The notes under the pieces: generated by a model
Seen by the model: only the letters and a program-made list of their open reading frames with translations
Database searches by the model: none
What the model was told of the DNA's origin: nothing
Shown here: piece after piece, positions 1 through 6,783 of the stretch
Layout: each line of letters begins with the position of its first letter
How positions within the stretch are numbered: position 1 is the first letter of the stretch
From: Sedimentisphaerales bacterium
Lineage (GTDB): Bacteria > Planctomycetota > Phycisphaerae > Sedimentisphaerales > Anaerobacaceae
DNA length: 36,319 nucleotides
Assembly: GCA_016932835.1 (NCBI GenBank)
Contig: JAFGCD010000031.1
Location: 1-36,319, forward strand
Direction: 5' to 3'
Translations under genes and position numbers: made by a program

Positions 1-110
1 AAATGAAGTATTTTATGAACGGAAAAAACTAACAGGATAACAAAACAGGATTTGACTCAGTTGCACTTGGGAGTTGAATCCGCCAAAAGTACAGAGTAAA
101 AGTTGAAGAA

Positions 111-160
111 GAGATTGCCACGGCCCTTCGGGCCCCCTTGGTGGCAAGCTCGCAATGACA
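111..160. repeat. Dispersed hairpin-type intergenic repeat
   Basis: The inverted repeat TTGCCAC (115-121) / GTGGCAA (141-147) encloses a second one, GGCCC (122-126) / GGGCC (130-134), and is followed by CTCGCAATGACA. It lies just downstream of the aminotransferase stop codon at 165. The tail resembles the CGGAATGACA and CGAGATGACA cores of repeats near 31460 and 19690-19930. It has no T-run on the plus strand, so I read it as a mobile or structural repeat and not as a classical terminator. The remaining bases 1-110 hold nothing I recognise. Confidence 0.6.
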
Positions 161-164
161 ATGC

Positions 165-1280
165 TCAGGTGTCGATAACTTCCTTTAGCGTGTTGCAAAC
201 TAAGGTGATATCGTCCTGGGTTAGGTTGTTGTAGAATGGCAGGGCGATAGTGGTTTTGGAGACGGCTTCTGTAACGGGATAGTCGCCTTCCTTACAGCCT
301 AATTGCTCTGCGATGAAGGGCTGGAAGTGGACGGGGGGGAAGTAGTTGCTTACCTGGATTCCATTATCGAGCATTGCCTGGAGGACGGCGTTTCTTCGTT
401 CGAGGGTGGGGTCGCCTGGGAGACGGACGACGAATACGAACCAGCTTGTGTCGCAGCCCGGGTGGTCGGCGGGTAGGATTATTCGGGGGTCGCCGGCGAG
501 TGCTTGCTGGTACATTTGGGCGACGTTTGTGCGTTTTTTCTTAATTTCCTCGATTCTTGAGAGCTGTACGATTCCGAGTGCGCAGTTGATGTCGCTGAGT
601 CGGTAGTTGTATCCAAGGCGATCGTGGCCGAGCCAGCCTCCGGCTTTTCCGCGGCCCTGGTTGCGGAGGGAGACGCAGGTATCTGCGAGGTGGTCGTCGT
701 CGGTCATTATCATTCCGCCTTCTCCGGTTGTCATCTGCTTATTTGGGTAGAATGCGAAGGTGCTCATTTGGCCGAACGTTCCGACCATTTTACCGTTGAG
801 CTTGGAGCCGAGTGCTTCGCAGCTATCTTCGAGGACTGGGATGTTGTGTTTCTCGGCGATTTGGCAGATCCGGTCGAATCCTGCGGGGCAGCCGAAGACT
901 TCTACGGGGAGGATTGCTTTTGTTTTGGGGGTGATTTTCTTTTCGATTTGTGCGGGGTCGATGTTGAGGGTGGCGGGGTCGATGTCGGCGAAGACGGGTG
1001 TTGCGCCGGTCATCATTATGCATGTTACGGATGCGATAAATGTGAATGGTGTGGTTATGACCTCGTCGCCGGGGCCTATTCCCATTGCGGTCAGGCAGAG
1101 GAAGAGGCCGCTGGTCCCGCTGTTTACCGCGACGGCGTGTTTTGTTCCGATGTAGTCTGCGAATGCGTTTTCGAATTCGGGGAGCTTCGGTCCGAGTGAG
1201 AGATTGGGGCTGCGAAGCACGTCTGTGACGGCCTGGATTTCAGCTTCGGTAATGTCCGGCCTGGATAGATGCACCTTCAT
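165..1280 (-). CDS. DegT/DnrJ/EryC1/StrS-family PLP aminotransferase
   Basis: This is a 371-residue sugar aminotransferase of the DegT/DnrJ/EryC1/StrS family (fold type I, PLP-dependent). Such enzymes usually transfer an amino group from glutamate or glutamine to a keto-sugar nucleotide for surface glycans. The sequence shows the NSGTSG phosphate-binding turn (~53-58), the EDSCEALGS segment (~151-159) and YPNKQMTTGEGG (~179-189), with Lys181 as the predicted Schiff-base lysine. I chose the ATG at 1280 (MKVHLSRPD) because family members begin at this point; an in-frame start at 1313 would add 11 unrelated residues. The gene stands alone and no other nucleotide-sugar gene adjoins it, so the substrate cannot be named. 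A candidate promoter lies at 1346-1374. Confidence 0.9.
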   Translation of the reverse strand: MKVHLSRPDITEAEIQAVTDVLRSPNLSLGPKLPEFENAFADYIGTKHAVAVNSGTSGLFLCLTAMGIGPGDEVITTPFTFIASVTCIMMTGATPVFADIDPATLNIDPAQIEKKITPKTKAILPVEVFGCPAGFDRICQIAEKHNIPVLEDSCEALGSKLNGKMVGTFGQMSTFAFYPNKQMTTGEGGMIMTDDDHLADTCVSLRNQGRGKAGGWLGHDRLGYNYRLSDINCALGIVQLSRIEEIKKKRTNVAQMYQQALAGDPRIILPADHPGCDTSWFVFVVRLPGDPTLERRNAVLQAMLDNGIQVSNYFPPVHFQPFIAEQLGCKEGDYPVTEAVSKTTIALPFYNNLTQDDITLVCNTLKEVIDT

Positions 1281-1313
1281 AATCGACAGCGTCTCCAAGA
1301 AGAATAACAGCAC

Positions 1314-1331
1314 AACTGCAAATCAGCAGTT
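1314..1331. repeat. Perfect 6-bp inverted repeat in aminotransferase leader
   Basis: AACTGC (1314-1319) and GCAGTT (1326-1331) are perfect inverted arms around six bases. They lie between the candidate promoter and the start of the minus-strand aminotransferase. This could be an operator or a small leader hairpin; its function is unknown. Confidence 0.35.
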
Positions 1332-1345
1332 TTATAATCGGCGAG

Positions 1346-1374
1346 ATTGTAACGCGAGACCTGCATAAATCCAA
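1346..1374 (-). promoter_or_regulatory. Candidate sigma-70-type promoter for aminotransferase
   Basis: Read on the minus strand there is TTGGAT, a 17-base spacer, then TACAAT (five of six matches to TATAAT). This sits about 65 bases upstream of the ATG at 1280. It is a by-eye consensus match only. Confidence 0.45.
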
Positions 1375-1595
1375 ATTATTCTCATCGGTAATCGTTATTA
1401 GTCCTGCGGTTCGGTGCGGTTCGGGGGCGGAGGTACGGCTGGGAAACAGGGGGCTGCTTATGGGACGTGGCCTTGCAAAAACAGGCTCGAATTAGGCATT
1501 ATGGCCTTATATCGCGTGTCTGTGCTAAACCATAGCGGCGTCATCACCGATTATATTTACGGATTAGGTGTGAAGAAATTGCAGGAATATAAGAG

Positions 1596-2174
1596 ATGGC
1601 AAAAGGCAAAAACGTACTAACGACGGGCGATGTAGCGAAGATTTGCAACGTCGCTCCTCGTACGGTATCGAAGTGGTTCGATAACGGGCAGCTCAAGGGC
1701 TACCGTATTCCGGGGAGCAAGGACAGGCGGATACCGGTGAACGAGCTTGTGCGTTTCATGAAGGTTCACGATATGCCGACGACGGCGCTTCTTGTCGGGA
1801 ACCTTCGCGTGCTCGTTGTGGACGGCCGTAGTGATTCGGCTTCGTCGCTGGCCCGGTCGCTGGCGGACAAGGCCGGCTATGAAGTGGAGACGGTCACGAC
1901 CGATTTTCAGACGGGCGCGGTTGTGCAGAAATTCATGCCGCATGTTCTGGTCGTCAACCTGCTGGCAGAGGAGATCGACGCGGCAGGGATCTGCGCGAGC
2001 ATTCGTGCGGACGAGGACCTGGCGACGATAAGGATTGTAGCGTTGTCGGACCATTTGAGCGAATCCGAGTCGGGCGCTCTTCTTCGTAAAGGGTTCGACG
2101 CCTGCATCTGTAATTCGGGAGATGTTGATGGACTGGTCAGGAAGATCGAAGAACTGACGGCTATCATCTACTGA
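1596..2174 (+). CDS. HTH (excisionase/MerR-like) regulator with degenerate receiver domain
   Basis: This 192-residue protein carries an N-terminal winged-helix DNA-binding domain of the excisionase/MerR-like type (~7-55). It shows the TTGDVAKICNVAPRTVSKW helix-turn-helix and a GYRIPGSKDRRIP wing. A response-regulator-like domain follows (~69-190), beginning LRVLVVDGRSD. The position normally holding the phospho-acceptor Asp, at the end of the third strand, reads VLVVN with Asn121, and the usual Lys-Pro near the C-terminus is absent. The receiver is therefore probably not phosphorylated. The start has AGGA (1583-1586) nine bases upstream. It is most likely a DNA-binding regulator responding to something other than a classical histidine kinase. 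No kinase gene is nearby. Confidence 0.8.
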   Translation: MAKGKNVLTTGDVAKICNVAPRTVSKWFDNGQLKGYRIPGSKDRRIPVNELVRFMKVHDMPTTALLVGNLRVLVVDGRSDSASSLARSLADKAGYEVETVTTDFQTGAVVQKFMPHVLVVNLLAEEIDAAGICASIRADEDLATIRIVALSDHLSESESGALLRKGFDACICNSGDVDGLVRKIEELTAIIY

Positions 2175-2234
2175 ATTTTCGGCAGGGCGGGGCTTTGGCG
2201 TTTTGTGCGGCGGTTTTCTCTTCGGCGGCGGTGG

Positions 2235-2783
2235 TTATTTTTCGGGCTGCTGGTTGAGCATGTATGCCTGGAGGGTAATGACGACGGCGGGGGATACGGT
2301 TTTGGAACTCAAATCATTGAATATGACCCTGTATCTGCCGTCCGGGAGCCTCCAGTGCATCAGGAGTGCGTACGGATTGTCGGGGTCGGCGGTTTCTCCG
2401 TAGTAAGTGACATCGGCGCCACGGTCCGCCAGTTGTCTGCTGAAGGCCTCCATGCTCGCCAGAGTGTCTTGTCTTTCTGCGTTTTGTCCCGCTATGCTGT
2501 ACTTTATGAGCAGTTTTCCGTCGGCAAAGATCTGGTCGGCTGAGGTGTGCCAGGCGGCAAGCAGGCTCGCCCAGAGTGAAATGGATATTATTATAACCGC
2601 TGCGGCTACGGACCTGCTGAGCCTGAGGTCGATCATTATTCTGAAACTGTTCCATGTGACCCGGTGTCGGACGAGCCTGTAGGGTATCTGGCGGCGGATT
2701 TCGTCTTCGAGGCCGGTGCGTACCGGCTCGGCGGTGAAATCGCCCAGATTATTCAACAGTTCTTTGAGCTTTTCGTCTCTCAT
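2235..2783 (-). CDS. Membrane-anchored putative anti-sigma factor
   Basis: This 182-residue protein has a charged N-terminal cytoplasmic part (1-~55), one transmembrane segment (~58-78, SVAAAVIIISISLWASLLAAW region) and a C-terminal extracytoplasmic domain of about 100 residues. I do not recognise the extracytoplasmic domain. The gene starts 19 bases after the ECF sigma factor stop on the same strand. That arrangement and topology are typical of an anti-sigma factor held at the membrane. I see no zinc-finger HxxxCxxC motif, so it would be a non-canonical type. The role is inferred from position and topology alone; a sigma-regulated membrane protein of other function is possible. Confidence 0.6.
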   Translation of the reverse strand: MRDEKLKELLNNLGDFTAEPVRTGLEDEIRRQIPYRLVRHRVTWNSFRIMIDLRLSRSVAAAVIIISISLWASLLAAWHTSADQIFADGKLLIKYSIAGQNAERQDTLASMEAFSRQLADRGADVTYYGETADPDNPYALLMHWRLPDGRYRVIFNDLSSKTVSPAVVITLQAYMLNQQPEK

Positions 2784-2802
2784 TTGTTCGGGTCCGTTCG
2801 GT

Positions 2803-3420
2803 TTACGGCAGTTGTTTTCTAAGCAATCTTAAGGCCCTGTTGAGCCTGCTTTTGAAAGTTCCTTCTCTGAGGCCTGCGGCGTCGGCGGCCTCTGAGATCG
2901 TCAGGTGCTGCATATAGTGCAATACTATCACTTCTCTCAATCGAAACGGCAGTGCGGCTACAGCATGCCGCAACTGCTCTAACTGTTCGTAATGGCCTGC
3001 CTCGGTTCGGATGATTCGGTCTTCGGGTGTATCGATCCATTCGATGCTGACGGTGTTCTTGCCTTTGTGTCTTCTCCAGTAGAGCTTCGATACGTTGCCG
3101 GCAATTCGATAAAGCCAACCTGCCAGCGCCTTGGTTTCTTTCAATTGTGCTATGTGATACCATGCGTTCAAAAAGCTTTCTTGTGTGAGGTCCTCGCTGA
3201 GCTGCCTGTCGTGTCCCAGCCTTCTCATATAGAGATAAATCTGCTTATAGTACATCTCGACGACTTCGGCTGCGGCTTGGCGATCGCCGTCTCTGAGCCT
3301 GGCGGCAAGCGAATCCTGCACGTCTTTCAAGTGGCCGTCCTTTTTATCAAAGGTCTGCCGTTTGTATGTAGGATGCGCAGAATCGGGATTTTGTTCTGTA
3401 AATTTCAGGTTTTTTGCCAT
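2803..3420 (-). CDS. ECF-type RNA polymerase sigma factor
   Basis: This 205-residue extracytoplasmic-function sigma factor (sigma-70 family) directs RNA polymerase to alternative promoters. Region 2 is visible at ~60-120 (LSEDLTQESFLNAWYHI, then WLYRIAGNVSKLYWRR). Region 4 is at ~150-205 (ALPFRLREVIVLHY, then LTISEAADAAGLREGTFKSR), with the recognition helix just before the C-terminus. About 40 residues of polar N-terminal extension precede region 2. The next gene on the same strand is a predicted single-pass membrane protein, probably its antagonist. A candidate promoter with an internal palindrome lies at 3448-3476, which would give a leader of about 20 bases. Confidence 0.92.
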   Translation of the reverse strand: MAKNLKFTEQNPDSAHPTYKRQTFDKKDGHLKDVQDSLAARLRDGDRQAAAEVVEMYYKQIYLYMRRLGHDRQLSEDLTQESFLNAWYHIAQLKETKALAGWLYRIAGNVSKLYWRRHKGKNTVSIEWIDTPEDRIIRTEAGHYEQLEQLRHAVAALPFRLREVIVLHYMQHLTISEAADAAGLREGTFKSRLNRALRLLRKQLP

Positions 3421-3447
3421 CGTTCTGGTCTCGTTGTAGCTGGGTTC

Positions 3448-3476
3448 AGTGTACTAAAATGGGCATTTTTCTGCAA
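3448..3476 (-). promoter_or_regulatory. Candidate promoter and operator for ECF sigma operon
   Basis: On the minus strand TTGCAG, a 17-base spacer, then TACACT sits about 28 bases before the sigma factor ATG. The spacer contains a perfect 6-bp inverted repeat, AAAATG-GG-CATTTT (3456-3469). A palindrome between -35 and -10 is a typical place for a repressor, but no regulator can be assigned. Confidence 0.4.
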
Positions 3477-3558
3477 TAACAAAAGGTTAGCGGGCTTTTT
3501 GCGGGGTTAGTATTCATGATTTGGCGTTCGGATTAGGGTAGCGGGTCGAGCGTGGGGC

Positions 3559-3648
3559 GGGGGTTGAATTTCGGGCTAATGTGCGGTTTGCGAGTAGAGA
3601 TTTCGTTAGGAAAGCGGTCTTGGGGGTTCAATTTCCGGTCTAACTGTG
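3559..3648. repeat. Imperfect ~25-bp direct repeat upstream of DUF1549 operon
   Basis: A motif of the form GGGGGTTSAATTTC(C)GGBCTAA..TGTG occurs at 3559-3583 and again at 3622-3648, about 63 bases apart, with few mismatches and a two-base indel. It lies within the 378-base gap between the divergent sigma factor and DUF1549 genes. The second copy overlaps the candidate promoter at 3627-3655. The rest of this gap shows nothing I recognise apart from a short ORF at 3668-3802. Confidence 0.5.
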
Positions 3649-3655
3649 TTATCAT
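3627..3655 (+). promoter_or_regulatory. Weak candidate promoter for DUF1549 operon
   Basis: TTCAAT (3627-3632), 17 bases, then TATCAT (3650-3655). The -35 match is poor. It lies about 145 bases before the first gene of the operon. Confidence 0.25.
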
Positions 3656-3798
3656 AAAGCAGTAAACATGGAGGATGTGAATTTGATAAGCATGGAATCA
3701 TCATTTGGGTGCAATCTCAGGGTCGCGCCAAACGTCTTATGTTTCAGCATTATCCGCCTGCGTTCAAGTTTCGTGAGTGATAGCTGGAGTTGCATACT

Positions 3799-5361
3799 AT
3801 GAGCAGAGTTTTGTCAATCGGGGCGGTTTTGCTGCTGATTTTCGTCTGCGGGGCTTCGGGTTCGCAGGGGCTTGTGAGGCCTTATGAAGGCCGTGCGGTC
3901 GGCGCGGCGTCGGGGCGCATCGACAAGCTTGTGTTCGAGCGGCTTGATAAGCTCGGGATTGCGCCTGCGAATATCTGCTCTGATGCGGTTTTTGTGCGTC
4001 GGGCGTACCTTGACGTTATCGGGACGCTGCCGAGTGCGAAGGATGTGCGGGATTTTTTGGCGGACAAGAACGCCGGGAAGCGCAAGGCTCTGATAGATCG
4101 GCTGCTTGAGCGGGAGGAGTTTGCGGATTACTGGTCTATGAAATGGGGTGATCTTCTGCGTGTGAAGGCGGAGTTTCCGATCAACCTCTGGCCTAACGGG
4201 GTGCAGGCGTACCACCACTGGATTCGTTCATCCATCGAGGAGAATATGGCCTACGACCGCTTCGTTCGTGAGATGCTGACTTCGAGCGGGAGTAATTTTC
4301 GTGTTCCTGCGGTGAATTTCTACTGTGCGACTCAAAGCAGAGAGCCGGCAGTACTCGCTCAGGCCGTTGCGCTTACGTTCATGGGTGAGCGAGCGGAGAA
4401 GTGGGATTCGAAACGGCTGTCGGGTATGGCGGGTTTTTTCGCTCAGATCGGTTACAAGTCAACGGCGGAATGGAAGGAAGTGATTGTCGGCTTCGATCCG
4501 AACAGTTCTGCTATTGAGGCGGTTTTCCCGGACGGAGTCAAGCCGCGGATCGAGGCGGAGACCGACCCGCGAAGAGTCTTCGCGGACTGGCTTATCTCCG
4601 AGGGGAATCCCTGGTTTGCGAGGAACATCGTGAATCGGGTCTGGTCGTGGCTTCTTGGTCGCGGTATCATTCACGAGCCTGACGATATTCGCCCCGACAA
4701 TCCGCCGGTCAATGAGCAACTTCTGAAGTATCTCGAAAAAGAGCTGGTCGGACATCATTACGACCTGAAGCACATCTTCCGATTGATTCTGAATTCCCAG
4801 ACGTATCAGCTATCGTCCATACCCACGACGGAGAAGTCCGAAGCCGAAGCGAACTTCGCTCATTACGGTCTGCGTCGTATCGAGGCGGAGGTGCTTATCG
4901 ATGCATTAAACCAAATCACGGGGACAAGCGAGAAGTATTCCAGCGCGGTGCCGGAACCTTTTACATTTATTCCACAGGATTATCGTTCGATAGCGCTGGC
5001 TGACGGGAGCATTACGAGTTCATTTTTGGAGATGTTCGGTCGTCCGCCTCGTGATACGGGTCTGGAATCGGAGCGTAATAACAAGCCTTCGGCGGCGCAG
5101 CGTCTGCACATGCTCAATTCGAGCCATATTCAGCGTAAGATCGAGCGAGGGTGGAAGCTGCGGTCTCTTTTGCGGTCGAATAGGCCGCCGAAGCAGGTGA
5201 TTAACGAACTGTACCTGACTATTCTGTCTCGTTTTCCGACGGCGGAGGAAGCAGGAGCGGTTGATGAGTATTTTGGTTCAGGTGGCAAAAACAGGCAGCA
5301 GGCAGCGGTTGACCTGGCGTGGGCGCTGATCAACAGCGCAGAATTTGTTTATCGCCATTGA
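3799..5361 (+). CDS. DUF1549 / DUF1553 domain protein, secreted
   Basis: This 520-residue exported protein has an N-terminal signal peptide (MSRVLSIGAVLLLIFVCGASG). A DUF1549-type region follows (~30-230), with the hallmark RRAYLDVIGTLP and EFADYWSMKWGDLLR. A DUF1553-type region lies at ~245-520 (NRVWSWLLGRGIIHEPDDIRPDNPP split across 275-300, then LRRIEAEVLIDALNQ and RLHMLNSSHI). These domains are abundant in Planctomycetota, usually beside DUF1501 genes as here; their biochemical role is not established. It is shorter than the larger PSD1-type relatives and has no CxxCH haem motif. I chose ATG 3799, with GGAG at 3786-3789; a TTG at 3790 in frame is less likely. The gene is first in a three-gene operon. 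Confidence 0.88.
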   Translation: MSRVLSIGAVLLLIFVCGASGSQGLVRPYEGRAVGAASGRIDKLVFERLDKLGIAPANICSDAVFVRRAYLDVIGTLPSAKDVRDFLADKNAGKRKALIDRLLEREEFADYWSMKWGDLLRVKAEFPINLWPNGVQAYHHWIRSSIEENMAYDRFVREMLTSSGSNFRVPAVNFYCATQSREPAVLAQAVALTFMGERAEKWDSKRLSGMAGFFAQIGYKSTAEWKEVIVGFDPNSSAIEAVFPDGVKPRIEAETDPRRVFADWLISEGNPWFARNIVNRVWSWLLGRGIIHEPDDIRPDNPPVNEQLLKYLEKELVGHHYDLKHIFRLILNSQTYQLSSIPTTEKSEAEANFAHYGLRRIEAEVLIDALNQITGTSEKYSSAVPEPFTFIPQDYRSIALADGSITSSFLEMFGRPPRDTGLESERNNKPSAAQRLHMLNSSHIQRKIERGWKLRSLLRSNRPPKQVINELYLTILSRFPTAEEAGAVDEYFGSGGKNRQQAAVDLAWALINSAEFVYRH

Positions 5362-5400
5362 ATCTGCGGCCCAATGTGAGCGTAAGCAAAGGTTGAGAAC

Positions 5401-6768
5401 ATGAATGACGAACAAAAACAGCGGGTCAGAGGCCGAGTTTTACAGGGTGACGGCATGTGCCGACGCCGCTTGCTCCAGCAGGGTCTGTTCGGGGCGGCAG
5501 GGCTGGTTCTTGGCGAGCGTATGTGCGCGGCTGCGAGGGGTGCGGCTGCTGAGCCGAAAGGGAAAGCGAAGTCTGTAATTCAGATATGGATGTGGGGAGG
5601 CCCGTCACATCTGGATACGTTCGATCCGAAACCGGAAGCGGGCAACGCCTACTGCGGTCCCCTCATAAATCCGATTAAGACCAATGTTGACGGTATTATG
5701 GTCGGCGAATTGCTTCCATTGCTCGCCAAGCAGGCCGACAAATACTCTATCATACGGAGCATGACGCACGGGATAAACGCGCACGAAACGGCATCGTATA
5801 TGGTTCAGACCGGTCGCAAACCCGGCGACGGGCAGGTTTATCCCAGCGTCGGCGCGGTAGTTTCGCTGTTCAAGGGGTATGACGCGGGGTACAAGGGCCT
5901 TATTCCGCCTTACGTTGTCTTGACTACTCCACAAGGTCGGTTCTCGGAGGCGGGCTTCCTCGGCTCAAAATACAAGCCGTTCGCCACCGGCGGGGACCCT
6001 GCGAAGAATCCGTTCGTGGTGGAAGGCGTTGTGGCCGAAGGTGTCAGCGAGCAGCGGCAAAAGGACCGGCGTGAGTTCATGCACAAGCTGGATACTCTGG
6101 GCGGGGCCGTCAAGGGTGACGAGGAGTTGGCGGCGTTCGGGCGGTGCGAACAGCAGGCCTATGACCTGATACTCGGGGATGCGGGTAAAGTTTTCAACCT
6201 GTCCGGGGAGAAGGACGAGCTGCGAGATCAGTACGGCCGAACTACTTTCGGGCAGGCGTGTCTTGCGGCTCGTCGGCTCGTCGAGCGCGGGGTTCCATAC
6301 GTGACGATTAACTACAAAGGCTGGGATACGCACAAGCAGCATTTTACGGCGATGCGGCGCAACCTTCCGATGCTGGACAAAGGTATGGCGACGCTGTTGG
6401 AGGATTTGTCCGGGCGGGGGCTGCTCGATACGACAATCGTATGGTGGGGCGGCGAATTCGGGCGGACTCCGAAGGTCCAGTGGGAAGCGCCCTGGAACGG
6501 GGGACGCGGTCATTACGGGAAGGTGTTCTCGACGGTGGTCGCCGGGGGCGGGTTCAAGGGGGGTAGAGTTGTGGGCGCTTCGGATGCGACGGGCGAGAAC
6601 GTGAAAGAACGCCCTGTCTATCCGGTGGACTTGATAGCCAGCATGTACGAACTACTGGGCATCGATACGAATGCGAAGCTTCCACACCCGCAGGGCCTGA
6701 GTGTTCGTGCGGTTCCTTCGGAGGCCGACGGGGTACAGAGCGGCGGCCGTTTGACCGAGATTATGTGA
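5401..6768 (+). CDS. DUF1501 domain protein, exported (sulfatase-like fold family)
   Basis: This 455-residue DUF1501 protein belongs to a family distantly related to the alkaline phosphatase/sulfatase superfamily. The N-terminus has CRRRLLQQGLFGAAGLVLG (~20-38), a twin-arginine-like export signal. Family marks include SVIQIWMWGGPSHLDTFDPKP (~58-78, seen as WMWGGPSHLDTFD), then GWDTHKQHF (~309-317) and WWGGEFGRTP (~345-354). It begins 39 bases after the DUF1549 stop and is followed 15 bases later by the PPC gene, so it is mid-operon. The conserved Asp and His residues suggest a metal-dependent hydrolase, but no substrate is known for this family. Confidence 0.9.
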   Translation: MNDEQKQRVRGRVLQGDGMCRRRLLQQGLFGAAGLVLGERMCAAARGAAAEPKGKAKSVIQIWMWGGPSHLDTFDPKPEAGNAYCGPLINPIKTNVDGIMVGELLPLLAKQADKYSIIRSMTHGINAHETASYMVQTGRKPGDGQVYPSVGAVVSLFKGYDAGYKGLIPPYVVLTTPQGRFSEAGFLGSKYKPFATGGDPAKNPFVVEGVVAEGVSEQRQKDRREFMHKLDTLGGAVKGDEELAAFGRCEQQAYDLILGDAGKVFNLSGEKDELRDQYGRTTFGQACLAARRLVERGVPYVTINYKGWDTHKQHFTAMRRNLPMLDKGMATLLEDLSGRGLLDTTIVWWGGEFGRTPKVQWEAPWNGGRGHYGKVFSTVVAGGGFKGGRVVGASDATGENVKERPVYPVDLIASMYELLGIDTNAKLPHPQGLSVRAVPSEADGVQSGGRLTEIM

Positions 6769-6783
6769 GCGACGGAGAATTCA

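Noticed and set aside
1414..1620. 68-codon ORF overlapping the start of the HTH regulator
   Set aside because: Its frame is glycine-rich by composition at the start, has no clear ribosome-binding site and no family resemblance; it probably arises by chance.
3790..3801. TTG start for the DUF1549 gene
   Set aside because: GGAG at 3786-3789 is only zero bases away from this TTG but ideally placed for ATG 3799, and signal peptide length is better from ATG.
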